Positions 8,819 through 16,696 of a DNA stretch of 21,143 nucleotides are shown in pieces. Position numbers and translations under genes: made by a program. Position 1 is the stretch's first letter. Each line of letters opens with the position of its first letter. Source of the DNA: Flavobacteriia bacterium (lineage in GTDB: Bacteria; Bacteroidota; Bacteroidia; Flavobacteriales_D; Crocinitomicaceae); contig RFSL01000002.1 in the NCBI GenBank assembly GCA_009923965.1, positions 1 through 21,143 on the forward strand, given 5' to 3'. A model generated the notes under the pieces. That model was not told where the DNA came from, ran no database searches, and worked only from the letters and a program-made list of their open reading frames with translations.

Positions 8819-9052
8819 TTATTTTAGAATTTTTGTTTCGGCATTTTCTTTATACCAACCTACTATGTCTTTTGCTTCAGTAGGCACAGTAGCTTTAGCG
8901 CTTACTTTTCGCTGAAAATTCATCCAATAAGCAAAACCTGCAAAACCAAGAAGTACAAGTAAAGTATTAAAGCTATTGCCAATAATTTCAAAAACAACAA
9001 ATATAGCTTGAGAGAAATCACCGATAGCGTAAACAATGTCTGAAAGTGTCAT
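8819..9052 (-). CDS. Small single-pass membrane protein, unknown function
   Basis: 77 residues. A hydrophobic stretch spans about 13-44 and contains IGNSFN, LLVLLGFAGFAYW and an aromatic edge, followed by a basic segment (QRKVSAK) and a polar tail ending in ILK. By the positive-inside rule the C-terminus is probably cytoplasmic. I do not recognise a named family with confidence. The shape resembles short YW-motif membrane proteins found in Flavobacteriia. It sits 55 bases downstream of rnc on the same strand and may be the last gene of that unit. No good promoter is visible in the 55 bases. That the coding assignment is real is supported by the clean amphipathic layout and the lack of any competing frame. 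Confidence 0.7.
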   Translation of the reverse strand: MTLSDIVYAIGDFSQAIFVVFEIIGNSFNTLLVLLGFAGFAYWMNFQRKVSAKATVPTEAKDIVGWYKENAETKILK

Positions 9053-9107
9053 ATAGAGCTTGTTTTAAGTTTACAAAATAACTAATAATCTTTATTAAAA
9101 ACAAATT

Positions 9108-9782
9108 TTATATTTCCCCAAGTTCTTCTAATGTTTTTTTAGCCGCTTCTTGTTCCGCTGTTTTTTTGTTTAGCCCTTTTCCAACCCCATATTTTTTAGT
9201 GCTAATTAGAGCATTCACCGTGTAAAGAGATTCTCCAGCTTCTTTTTTTTCGGAAACGACGGTAAATTCAAGCCGTAATTTTTTCTTTTGGCACCAAATA
9301 AATAACAGTGATTTAAAGTCGAGCTCTTCCTCTAATAAACGTTGAACATCTATATATTTTGGAAAAACATGCGTGTTAAGTGTTTTTTTTGTCCTTTCAA
9401 AACCAGCATCTAAATAAATTGCTCCCACAAGTGCTTCAAAGGCATTACCCTCTATGCTTTTTAAATTAATTGAGCGTTCGTCGTTGTATTTTAAAACCTC
9501 TCTAATGCCCATCTTTTCTCCGATAGTACTTAGTGTTTGGCGATTTACTATTTTTGATTTTAGCTTTGTAAGGTAACCCTCATCATCTTTTGGAAATTTG
9601 TGATATAAGAATTCTGCGATTACCGCATCTAAAACAGTATCACCTAAAAACTCTAAGCGTTCGTTTGAAAATTCAGAATTAGGATCACTAAGAAATGATT
9701 TGTGTGTAAGTGCAGTATTAAAAAAAGAGATGTTGTTTGCTTTGTAGCCAAAACGTTGTAAGATAAAACGGATTATTATCAA
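9108..9782 (-). CDS. rnc: Ribonuclease III
   Basis: Double-strand-specific endoribonuclease for rRNA maturation and mRNA turnover. Coordinates use the first standard start codon (TTG at 9782, 224 residues). The frame stays open to the fabF stop at 9831, and the extra residues LFSPKRSENE resemble the N-terminal extension of related enzymes as I recall them, so an ATT (9827) or CTG (9824) start is quite possible. The RNase III domain (about 10-140) has the signature N40-E41-R-L-E44-F-L-G-D48. The second metal cluster reads G112-N113-A-F-E116: E116 is kept, but the residue matching E. coli Asp114 is Asn. A dsRNA-binding domain follows (about 150-222), with VGKGLNKKTAEQEAAKKTLEEL-type helix 2 residues. 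It is the third gene of the acpP-fabF-rnc cluster and in the same reading frame as fabF. Confidence 0.93.
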   Translation of the reverse strand: MIIIRFILQRFGYKANNISFFNTALTHKSFLSDPNSEFSNERLEFLGDTVLDAVIAEFLYHKFPKDDEGYLTKLKSKIVNRQTLSTIGEKMGIREVLKYNDERSINLKSIEGNAFEALVGAIYLDAGFERTKKTLNTHVFPKYIDVQRLLEEELDFKSLLFIWCQKKKLRLEFTVVSEKKEAGESLYTVNALISTKKYGVGKGLNKKTAEQEAAKKTLEELGEI

Positions 9783-9830
9783 TTCATTTTCCGATCTTTT
9801 CGGAGAAAATAGTTGAATTTTCAGAATACC

Positions 9831-11084
9831 TTATCCGTTAAATTTTTTAACAATTACACTTGTATTGTGTCCGCCAAATCCAAAGGTGTTTGAAAGTGCA
9901 ACATTAACAACTCGTTTTTGCGCTTTGTTAAATGTAAAATTCAATTTTGGGTCTAATTCAGGATCCGCAGTAAAATGGTTAATTGTAGGAGGAACTAAAT
10001 CATTTTTTACAGCTAAAACACAAGCAATTGCTTCAATCGCTCCGGCAGCACCAAGTAGATGTCCTGTCATAGATTTTGTAGAACTAATATTCATATTATA
10101 TGCATGTTCTCCAAAAACTGCTTCAATCGCTTTTATTTCTGCAACATCACCAAGTGGTGTTGAGGTTCCATGAACATTTACATAATCAATTTCAGAAGGA
10201 TTCATTTCGGCATCTTCTAAAGCTGCAAGCATTGTATTTTTCGCACCAAGACCTTCAGGATGTGGGGCAGTCATGTGATAGGCATCACCAGACATTCCGC
10301 CACCTACAACTTCGGCATATATTTTAGCTCCACGTTTCATCGCGTGGTCATAATCTTCAAGAATTAAAGCCCCAGCTCCTTCTCCAAGGATAAATCCGTC
10401 TCTATCCACGTCAAAGGGGCGCGAAGCAGTTTCTGGAGAGTCATTTCTTGTTGATAAAGCTTTTAGGGCATTGAATCCACCCATTCCCATTTCATTTACT
10501 GCAGCTTCAGAACCACCACAAACGATTGCGTCAGCTTTTCTTAAGCGAATTAAGTTGAATGCGTCAATAATCGCATTGGTAGAGGAAGCGCAAGCAGAAA
10601 CTGTTGCATAGTTTGGTCCACGAAGTCCAAATTTTATGGAAATGTGTCCTGCCGCAATATCAACAATCATCTTAGGAATAAAAAAAGGATTGAATCTTGG
10701 AACGCCATCTCCAGCAAAATATTCTTTTGATTCTTCCTGAAAAGTTGTTAAGCCGCCAACTCCAGAACCCCAAATAACTCCAATGCGGTCAAGATTTGGT
10801 TCTGAGGATAATATTCCGGAATCTTCTAGGGCTTCTGTACTGGCTACAATCGCATAATGACAAAATGGATCTAGTTTTCGCGCTTCTTTTCGATCCATGT
10901 GCTCTTCCACATTGAACCCTTTGACCTCACAAGCAAATTGCGTTTTAAATAAGCTAGCATCAAAATGCGTAATTATTGCTGCACCACTTTTCCCCTCAAC
11001 AAGACCTTTCCAATAAGACTCTAAATTATTTCCTATTGGCGTCAATGCGCCCATTCCTGTAACAACAACTCGTTTTAACTGCAT
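9831..11084 (-). CDS. fabF: 3-oxoacyl-[acyl-carrier-protein] synthase II
   Basis: Condensing enzyme (KAS II) that adds malonyl-ACP-derived C2 units to growing acyl-ACP in fatty acid synthesis. I chose the ATG at 11084 (417 residues). The TTG at 11105 only adds DSYSKT in front of the conserved start MQLKRVVVTGMG. The catalytic triad is complete: C165 in SACASS, H305 in NVHGTSTPLGD and H342 in SMTGHLLGAAGA, one position off the E. coli FabF numbering. The glycine-rich GFGGHN near the C-terminus is also present. It lies 24 bases downstream of acpP, its substrate carrier, and 48 bases upstream of rnc's TTG, so it is part of one transcription unit. The assignment is secure; FabB is less likely given the length and motif spacing. 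Confidence 0.97.
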   Translation of the reverse strand: MQLKRVVVTGMGALTPIGNNLESYWKGLVEGKSGAAIITHFDASLFKTQFACEVKGFNVEEHMDRKEARKLDPFCHYAIVASTEALEDSGILSSEPNLDRIGVIWGSGVGGLTTFQEESKEYFAGDGVPRFNPFFIPKMIVDIAAGHISIKFGLRGPNYATVSACASSTNAIIDAFNLIRLRKADAIVCGGSEAAVNEMGMGGFNALKALSTRNDSPETASRPFDVDRDGFILGEGAGALILEDYDHAMKRGAKIYAEVVGGGMSGDAYHMTAPHPEGLGAKNTMLAALEDAEMNPSEIDYVNVHGTSTPLGDVAEIKAIEAVFGEHAYNMNISSTKSMTGHLLGAAGAIEAIACVLAVKNDLVPPTINHFTADPELDPKLNFTFNKAQKRVVNVALSNTFGFGGHNTSVIVKKFNG

Positions 11085-11108
11085 CGTTTTGGAATATGAA
11101 TCCAAGAT

Positions 11109-11345
11109 TTATTTTGCGTTGTTCTCAATATATGCGATAGCGTCTCCAACAGTTTGGATACCTTCAGCTTTGTCATCTGGAATGGAAATATTGAATTGCT
11201 TTTCAAATTCCATTATCAATTCTACTGTGTCCAATGAATCGGCACCTAAATCATTTGTGAAGCTTGCTTCGTTTGAAACTGCACTTTCTTCTACATTTAA
11301 TTTATCTACGATTATAGCGATAACTTGAGCTTTGATTTCAGACAT
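11109..11345 (-). CDS. acpP: Acyl carrier protein
   Basis: 78-residue acidic four-helix carrier. The phosphopantetheine attachment Ser37 lies in [12 protein letters not shown], the canonical motif. It carries acyl chains for fatty acid and lipid A synthesis in the cytoplasm. It is the first gene of the acpP-fabF-rnc unit and diverges from purN. The sequence before the ATG (CCTAAAATAAATAAAAC) is A-rich without a Shine-Dalgarno sequence, as usual for highly expressed genes in this phylum. Confidence 0.98.
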   Translation of the reverse strand: MSEIKAQVIAIIVDKLNVEESAVSNEASFTNDLGADSLDTVELIMEFEKQFNISIPDDKAEGIQTVGDAIAYIENNAK

Positions 11346-11373
11346 GTTTTATTTATTTTAGGTTTTTAATGTG

Positions 11374-11404
11374 CAAAGAAAAAAACAATCATCCAATTAT
11401 CAAA
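11374..11404 (-). promoter_or_regulatory. Probable acpP promoter (TTTG-N19-TTTCTTTG)
   Basis: On the minus strand a TTTG (11404-11401) is followed after exactly 19 bases by TTTCTTTG (11381-11374), one mismatch from TAnnTTTG. The spacing fits the Bacteroidota -33/-7 arrangement. The start of acpP lies 28 bases beyond the box. The mismatch at the normally conserved A lowers confidence. Confidence 0.5.
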
Positions 11405-11466
11405 ATAAATACCCAATTTTTATTAACTATTTATGCCTTATTACTTTTTAATATTGGTCTTATTCC

Positions 11467-11474
11467 TACTTTTG
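11467..11474 (+). promoter_or_regulatory. -7 box for purN (TACTTTTG)
   Basis: Exact TAnnTTTG. Only seven bases separate it from the ATG at 11482, so transcription would start at or within a base or two of the start codon and the mRNA would be leaderless or nearly so. The -33 region is indistinct. No PurR-like or riboswitch structure fits in the remaining space. Confidence 0.55.
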
Positions 11475-11481
11475 TAAGCAC

Positions 11482-12057
11482 ATGAATACTACAAATATTG
11501 CTATATTTATTTCCGGAAAAGGCAGCAATGCACTTAATTTAATTACCTATTTTAAAAACACCGAACAGTTTAAAATCTGCTTGATTTTTGCCACAAAAGA
11601 AAATCCTGAGCTTGAAAGAAGTTGTGCAGTTAATAATATTGAATTTCATTTTTCGGTAAAAAATGGCATTGAATTAGAAAAAGACCAAGTTCAGCTTTGC
11701 ACTTCAAAATCAATCTCTTGGGTTGTTTTAGCGGGTTATTTAAAGCAAATCCCCCCCTCATTTATTGCTTTATTTCCGAATAGAATTATAAATATTCACC
11801 CTTCTTTATTACCAAAATTTGGAGGAAAAGGAATGTATGGTATAAACGTTCACCGAGCGGTACTAGCAGAAAAAGAAAGTAAATCTGGAATCACCATTCA
11901 CTATGTTACTGAAGAATTTGACAAAGGCGAAATAATAGCACAATATAATTTAGATATTGAAGAAGACGAGACACTAGAAACTTTAGAAACTAAGATTCAT
12001 GCGTTAGAACTTCACTATTTTCCTATGGTTTTGGAAGAAGTTTTTAAAAAAAAGTAA
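11482..12057 (+). CDS. purN: Phosphoribosylglycinamide formyltransferase (GART)
   Basis: Transfers the formyl group of 10-formyltetrahydrofolate to GAR in step 3 of purine synthesis. 191 residues, normal for the short PurN class. The N-terminal phosphate-binding loop FISGKGSN is a variant of the usual SGxGSN. Catalytic residues are N104 and H106 in NIHPSLLPKF and D147 in EEFDKGEII; spacing matches E. coli N106, H108 and D144 closely. It diverges from acpP over 136 bases. As I recall, the purN/acpP-fabF-rnc arrangement recurs in Flavobacteriia. A -7 box immediately upstream suggests a leaderless message. Confidence 0.96.
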   Translation: MNTTNIAIFISGKGSNALNLITYFKNTEQFKICLIFATKENPELERSCAVNNIEFHFSVKNGIELEKDQVQLCTSKSISWVVLAGYLKQIPPSFIALFPNRIINIHPSLLPKFGGKGMYGINVHRAVLAEKESKSGITIHYVTEEFDKGEIIAQYNLDIEEDETLETLETKIHALELHYFPMVLEEVFKKK

Positions 12058-12076
12058 GTGCCTCTAGACTATTTCC

Positions 12077-12100
12077 TAACAAAATTTTATCATTTTGTTA
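12077..12100. terminator. Hairpin between convergent purN and porP-like gene
   Basis: TAACAAAAT (12077-12085), loop TTTATC, ATTTTGTTA (12092-12100): nine perfect pairs, all but one A-T. It overlaps the TAA of the porP-like gene and lies 20 bases past the purN stop. There is no clean flanking T-run on either strand beyond the stem itself, so termination would be weak. Its location between converging genes is the main support. Confidence 0.4.
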
Positions 12101-13126
12101 CCGATCACCTCTTTTAAAAACAGATTTTTTTGAGAAAAGATAACTTAAGGAAACTTCTGCAGACTGTTTATAGGTCCTTGATATTTTACCAACTTCTACA
12201 TCATATGAAACGCCTAATTTAAATGATCCGATATCAATAGAACAGAAAGGCGTTAAAACCCCAGTTAATCTAGCATATGAGCCTATGGTAAGATATTTTA
12301 CATTCTTTAAGTTTGTAAAACGAGAAGATTCTCTTAAGACAGTTTTGTAAAAGAGCCCAACATTTGTTTCACGGTGCGGCCCTTGAAAAAATTGTGCAGC
12401 ACTAAATTCAAGCAGTGCCCGATCGGTAAGCGCATATTTTAAATTACTATGAAAGCAAGATTTAATATAAAGATTATCATCTGTAAAAGAAGTAAATCGA
12501 ATATTTGGCCTGTTTAAATGCATGAAAGAAACGCCTATTTGGAAATCTAATATTTCACCAGCAACTGGAATATTTGGTCGACTTCTATAATTGTATGAAA
12601 ACCCGGCTCCAGCATCTAGATAAGAGTAGGCAGCATAAGTATTTAGCTCTCCAGAATTAACAGAAGGATCTAATTGTGTTCCATTCCATTGAGAATAAAA
12701 AAGTAAATTTGAAAAATCAGCTGAACGGTTATTATAACTCGCTTGAATCCCCGCAGAAAACCAATTATTTTTTGTTAAGGGTAAATTACCACTCAGTGTT
12801 AAACCGTTAGATTTTAAGCTTATTTTAGAATCTCCACCAGTATCATTTGTAAAAAATAAGCCTAAACCTAAAAATGGTTTTGTCATTAGCTTGTTTCTTC
12901 CTATAGAAAATTCTGCCATCCCGTATGAAGTGGTAAATTGAGTTCCCGAACCTATCCATTGGCTGCGGTGTTGCATGCTTATCTTTTCCCACCCATCATA
13001 ATTTGCAGTTAATGCAGGATTCATCATGGCAATTGTTTTATCTATTTGAGATAAATGTAAATCTTGAGCAAGCGTAAATTGCATAGCAATTAAGAAATAA
13101 AGAATAAAAAAATGAATCTTCTGCAT
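12098..13126 (-). CDS. PorP/SprF family outer-membrane protein (T9SS-associated)
   Basis: 342 residues. A signal peptide (about 1-20, ending LAQ) is followed by the family's hallmark start QDLHLSQ, then MMNPALTANYDG and a WIGSGTQF/AEFSIGR region. The rest alternates as a beta barrel with an outer-membrane-type C-terminus (VSLSYLF). PorP/SprF proteins are 14-strand-like barrels. SprF is required for secretion and surface attachment of the type B cargo SprB in Flavobacterium johnsoniae, and type B cargo genes commonly sit next to such a partner. Here the cargo gene ends two bases upstream, so the pair is one operon. Its role is most likely specific surface anchoring or export of that protein rather than general T9SS function. 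Confidence 0.9.
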   Translation of the reverse strand: MQKIHFFILYFLIAMQFTLAQDLHLSQIDKTIAMMNPALTANYDGWEKISMQHRSQWIGSGTQFTTSYGMAEFSIGRNKLMTKPFLGLGLFFTNDTGGDSKISLKSNGLTLSGNLPLTKNNWFSAGIQASYNNRSADFSNLLFYSQWNGTQLDPSVNSGELNTYAAYSYLDAGAGFSYNYRSRPNIPVAGEILDFQIGVSFMHLNRPNIRFTSFTDDNLYIKSCFHSNLKYALTDRALLEFSAAQFFQGPHRETNVGLFYKTVLRESSRFTNLKNVKYLTIGSYARLTGVLTPFCSIDIGSFKLGVSYDVEVGKISRTYKQSAEVSLSYLFSKKSVFKRGDR

Positions 13127-13128
13127 TT

Positions 13129-16100
13129 TTAACGAATTAAGGTTATATTACCATTTAAAATTATGTTTTTTCCATCAATGTAATTAACATCAATAAAATA
13201 AGGATAAATCCCCATATTACAATCAAGACCCTTATACTTTCCATTCCATTGAAATTTTTTATCTTCTGACTCAAAAATGGTGGCGCCCCATCGATCAAAA
13301 ATATTAAAATTAATTGAAAGAATGTCTTTTCCAACGATTATTTGATAAACATTATTAGCGCTGTTTCCAATTCCATTTGGAGAAAAAGCAGTTGGTATAT
13401 GAATTCCTATTGAGCAATCTGGTGAACTATCGTCTGGATTACAGGCATCGCATGGATCTGACCCTTGAGAAATCTCAGTTCCATCTGAAAGACCATCGCC
13501 ATCTGTGTCAAAAACCTGGTAATCTGAACACAAAATAGCTTCTTGAGAATCTGGTAAACCATCTCCATCTGTATCGATTTGGCAATCAATACTCGAATCA
13601 TCTGGATCACATGGATCTAAAGGATCTGTATTATTTGCTACTTCATTTCCATCGCTTAGTCCATCACCATCTGTATCAGGATTTGTAGGACTTGTGCCAT
13701 TTGCAGTCTCTTGACTATACGTTAAACCATCTCCATCTGAGTCGCAATTTGGCGCTGTAATATTTGGGATACATGGATCTGTATTTGCAGGATCAGCTTC
13801 ATTGTTTACTCCGTCACCATCCGAATCGGTAGTTGAAGATTCTAGAGCATCAATTATACCATCACCGTCAGCATCTAATGGATTGGAAGGATCTGTCCCA
13901 ATTTCTGCGCAATCGTTTTCTCCATCTCCATCTGAATCAGGATTGTTTGGATTTGTTCCGGCAGTTATTTCATCTGTATTTGTGCAACCATCTGCGTCTA
14001 AATCAGGATTATCCACAATAAAAAATGCAGTAATATTTTCAATCCCATTTATATTTAAGCTATTTGTATCAGATGTTATAGGCAAGCTCATTGGACCAGT
14101 AGTATATTCCCAATGATCAAAAAGGAACCCTGGATTAGCTTGTGCTATTAAGTTTGTTTGAATTCCTCCAAAATAATTGGTTGACCAAGGATAAGAAGGC
14201 GCCCAAACTGAATTTACTTTGATTAAACCTGCAGCAGCCGGAGAAACATTAAAAGTTACGTTGAAAGGCCCTGTTAAGGAGTAGCAATCGATTAATCCTG
14301 CAGTAAGGGCAGTGCATCGTTGATTAATATAATCCCTTAATCCTTGAACATTATTTTGCCACGTTGTTATATTCCCACCCCATCGGGCTATTTGACCCGG
14401 CATTTCAGGAGCAATTTCATTGATCATACTATCCAAAAGTGGAATAACATAAGCACAAGACAATTTTGTGTTTAATAAATCTGCATAACGGGTGATATAA
14501 TATTGTTCTACAATTGGATTTTCTGCGATTAATTTTTCTAAAATATCAGTGTGACCTTGACCGCCGGGATTTGGTAAATTCTCCACATTGCATGGATCTG
14601 CATTTGCAGTAATATCAGGAACACCTGTATAATTTATATAATGCCCAAAAGTAGCATCCATATCCCATAAAGTATAGCGCCATTTTTTCTTGTCACCTAA
14701 AGGATCAGTTCCATGCCACCATGCAGTATTCCAATTTAACCAGTCCATCGTGACAGTATAGGAGTTAAACATGAAATAATCACACAATGACTCCCAGTTC
14801 AAAAGATTATCAACATATGCGAAGTTGGCAGGAACTCCCATATTATTTGTTGCGATATAGTTTCTAAGACTATTCCAGTTAGTTAGCGCATTCGGAGCAC
14901 CATACTCTTCCCAAGTTCCACCCCATGTTTTTAAGTATTCAAGATTGTATTTACCTTGATCATAGTAATAATCTGTATAATCATGGTCATCTATTTTCTC
15001 TCTTATTTCATAAACGCCCCAGTATTGTCCATTAATATAAAGTATTGCGGGCCTCCAAGTTCGCTCATCTAGCTTAAGATCAGCACGAATTGACAATGTA
15101 TGCACAAATGCATCTCTGATATGAGCTGATCCAGATGTTGCTTGGGGATAATTATCATTTGCAGCAGGCTTCAAAATTAAGCGCTGAAAATTATCTCTTG
15201 TTTTCTCAGGGAAAATTTGATGTTCTATGTCACTATTATAGCCAAGCTCATCCCGCATTATAAAATCAAACCCTCTTTGATCATAAGCCCATGAATCATT
15301 TCCATGTTTGTTAAATTCACCTTCCCCTTTATCGATGAAAACGCCATTGTCTTCAAATAATTCAAATGCCCCAATGCGAGTTGCTGGATTTTGACTTCCA
15401 TTTGCAATGAGAGAGAAAACCCCTTGACTACAGATAGAAACTACAGGTATTGTATGTGAAACATTAATAAAATAGCTGCTTGTTGTAGTGAAAGATTGTA
15501 AATTGGTGCTAAATGCAGCCGCTCTTAGAACTATTGTAGTTGGTATTGCAACAGGAGCTGTGTATAGCGTAGAAGTTGTTAGAGGGTCAGTTCCATCGAG
15601 TGTATATCGAATTACCGCAGTTGGATCTGAACACGTTATTGTGATGGTTTGAGGGCTTGCATAAAAACCAGGCAGTAAATTAAAAACTGGATTCGGAGTA
15701 TAAAAACTAACACCTCCAGAATTATTTGCATTTGGTGTTGGAGTTGTAAATAATTTGAAATCGACTGCTCCGTTAGAAGATCTTCCAACAGAATGATCTG
15801 ATTTTGTCATATGGACAATCTTAAATGAATCTACTACAGTTCCAATAGAATTCGATAGAATAATCCAATCTCCTTCTGTCTGAGAAAGACTAAAATTTGG
15901 ATGGTATTGTGTGCCATTAACAGTATTTCTTTTTGAACAATAAGCCATTTTAAATCCATTGGCATTAATTGATCCACTTGGAATCAGCCATTTTGTGAGA
16001 TTACTAGCCTTATCTGAAAGATACCATCCGGTTAAATCGATAGTTGTAGCTGTTGTATTATACAACTCAATCCAATCTTCTCTTTGACCATAAGCATCGG

Positions 16101-16200
16101 TTGGTCCTGAAACATTCGAGCAAGAATATTCATTTATTTTAACTTGAGCGCTTAAATGAAGAAGGTTGCAGAATAGTATAAATAATAAAAGACTCCTCAT
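13129..16200 (-). CDS. Multidomain T9SS type B surface protein with lamin-tail, CotH kinase-like and TSP3 domains
   Basis: 1023 residues. Domains in order: signal peptide 1-18 (ending LSAQ); lamin-tail domain about 19-140 ([14 protein letters not shown]); chitobiase C-terminal-like sandwich about 175-240 (TLDGTDP); CotH kinase-like domain about 250-633; InlB-repeat-like segment about 645-730 ending ITAFFIVD; eight DxDxDG calcium-binding TSP3 repeats from 733 to about 920; gliding-motility type B C-terminal domain about 930-1023 ([20 protein letters not shown]). In the CotH part, D486 and N491 (MDWLNWNT) and D513-M-D515 (WDMDATFG) match the catalytic Asp/Asn and metal-binding Asp pattern of this family, so it does not look dead. 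Bacillus CotH phosphorylates spore-coat proteins; a surface kinase or another polymer-modifying role here is inference. Directly upstream of its PorP/SprF partner. Confidence 0.88.
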   Translation of the reverse strand: MRSLLLFILFCNLLHLSAQVKINEYSCSNVSGPTDAYGQREDWIELYNTTATTIDLTGWYLSDKASNLTKWLIPSGSINANGFKMAYCSKRNTVNGTQYHPNFSLSQTEGDWIILSNSIGTVVDSFKIVHMTKSDHSVGRSSNGAVDFKLFTTPTPNANNSGGVSFYTPNPVFNLLPGFYASPQTITITCSDPTAVIRYTLDGTDPLTTSTLYTAPVAIPTTIVLRAAAFSTNLQSFTTTSSYFINVSHTIPVVSICSQGVFSLIANGSQNPATRIGAFELFEDNGVFIDKGEGEFNKHGNDSWAYDQRGFDFIMRDELGYNSDIEHQIFPEKTRDNFQRLILKPAANDNYPQATSGSAHIRDAFVHTLSIRADLKLDERTWRPAILYINGQYWGVYEIREKIDDHDYTDYYYDQGKYNLEYLKTWGGTWEEYGAPNALTNWNSLRNYIATNNMGVPANFAYVDNLLNWESLCDYFMFNSYTVTMDWLNWNTAWWHGTDPLGDKKKWRYTLWDMDATFGHYINYTGVPDITANADPCNVENLPNPGGQGHTDILEKLIAENPIVEQYYITRYADLLNTKLSCAYVIPLLDSMINEIAPEMPGQIARWGGNITTWQNNVQGLRDYINQRCTALTAGLIDCYSLTGPFNVTFNVSPAAAGLIKVNSVWAPSYPWSTNYFGGIQTNLIAQANPGFLFDHWEYTTGPMSLPITSDTNSLNINGIENITAFFIVDNPDLDADGCTNTDEITAGTNPNNPDSDGDGENDCAEIGTDPSNPLDADGDGIIDALESSTTDSDGDGVNNEADPANTDPCIPNITAPNCDSDGDGLTYSQETANGTSPTNPDTDGDGLSDGNEVANNTDPLDPCDPDDSSIDCQIDTDGDGLPDSQEAILCSDYQVFDTDGDGLSDGTEISQGSDPCDACNPDDSSPDCSIGIHIPTAFSPNGIGNSANNVYQIIVGKDILSINFNIFDRWGATIFESEDKKFQWNGKYKGLDCNMGIYPYFIDVNYIDGKNIILNGNITLIR
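13450..14004 (-). repeat. TSP3-type tandem repeat region inside the surface protein gene
   Basis: Eight degenerate units encoding D-x-D-x-D-G motifs, spaced roughly 48-103 bases apart. At the DNA level the plus strand shows recurring CCATCtCCATCTG-like blocks near 13493, 13558, 13661, 13728, 13811, 13859, 13921 and 13988. Linkers contain paired cysteines (for example DPCDPDDSS and [10 protein letters not shown]). The repeats form a stiff calcium-bound stalk. Near-identical blocks could recombine and change stalk length. Confidence 0.85.
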
Positions 16201-16220
16201 TATTACGTAATTTAGGTAAG

Positions 16221-16228
16221 CAATATTA
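16221..16228 (-). promoter_or_regulatory. Possible -7 box for the surface protein operon (TAATATTG)
   Basis: One mismatch from TAnnTTTG, 20 bases upstream of the ATG at 16200. No -33 element is evident. It lies in the shared intergenic region with the divergent lipoprotein gene. Confidence 0.3.
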
Positions 16229-16281
16229 TGAAATTTTTATCACATTCCTATTACAGGACAATCAAAAGCAGGTAAAAGTTG

Positions 16282-16289
16282 TATGTTTG
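16282..16289 (+). promoter_or_regulatory. -7 box for the lipoprotein/DUF2490 operon (TATGTTTG)
   Basis: Exact TAnnTTTG. The upstream in-frame ATG at 16283 is part of this box, so it cannot be inside the transcript; the ATG at 16307 then follows a leader of about a dozen bases. The -33 region is not convincing. Confidence 0.5.
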
Positions 16290-16306
16290 TAGCAAAAAAA
16301 GAGGAA

Positions 16307-16696
16307 ATGAAAAACATATTATTGATTTTTATTATAGGGATAGCACTCACTTCTTGCACAAAAAAAGAAGGGCAAGGTGGTTCAGCTACAATAAAAGGTT
16401 TTGTTTATGAATATAAACAAAATCTCCTTGGAGACACCATTTCTCGATATGTTGCGGCAGATCAAGATGTTTCTATTATCTATGGTGATGATCATACATT
16501 TTACGATGATAATATTAAAACAAGCTACGATGGCTCTTTTGAATTTCCGTATCTTCACAAAGGGAAATACATTGTTTTTGTTTATGAGGATTGTTCTACA
16601 TGTCTGAGTGGAAAAAAAGAAATATTGCATACAATTGAAATAACTAAAAAAAATCAGGTTATTGATTTAGACACAATTGATATTAGAAAACTATGA
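16307..16696 (+). CDS. Small lipoprotein with carboxypeptidase-regulatory-like beta sandwich
   Basis: 129 residues from the ATG at 16307, chosen because it gives a clean lipoprotein signal MKNILLIFIIGIALTSC with lipidated C17. The ATG at 16283 lies in the promoter box and would put charged residues before it. After an acidic/glycine spacer, residues about 28-129 form an Ig/transthyretin-like fold (ATIKGFVY, then SYDGSFEFPYLHKGKYIVFV), the pattern of CarboxypepD_reg-like domains. Two cysteines, C96 and C99 (DCSTC), sit in an exposed loop before the last strands. It is probably anchored in the outer membrane facing the periplasm or surface. Its stop overlaps the next gene by four bases (ATGA), implying coupled expression with the barrel protein. 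Specific function is unknown. Confidence 0.75.
   Translation: MKNILLIFIIGIALTSCTKKEGQGGSATIKGFVYEYKQNLLGDTISRYVAADQDVSIIYGDDHTFYDDNIKTSYDGSFEFPYLHKGKYIVFVYEDCSTCLSGKKEILHTIEITKKNQVIDLDTIDIRKL

Noticed and set aside
9865..10173. 102-codon plus-strand frame opposite fabF
   Set aside because: It lies antisense within a fully conserved gene with intact catalytic residues, and has no promoter or recognisable motif.
11346..11481. Riboswitch or structured leader between acpP and purN
   Set aside because: Both leaders are too short for a riboswitch, and I see no paired stem elements, only promoter boxes in AT-rich DNA.
13450..14004. CRISPR-like array of short spaced repeats
   Set aside because: Spacing is irregular, repeats are degenerate, and the region encodes in-frame DxDxDG motifs, so it is protein-coding repetition.
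13802..14116. 104-codon plus-strand frame (Ser/Pro-rich)
   Set aside because: Ser/Pro-rich product is the antisense reading of the Asp-rich TSP3 repeats, an artefact of the repeats' composition.
16202..16211. Ten-base palindrome ATTACGTAAT before the surface-protein gene
   Set aside because: Ten-base palindromes are expected many times by chance in 21 kb, and it sits in the leader right against the ATG without further support.
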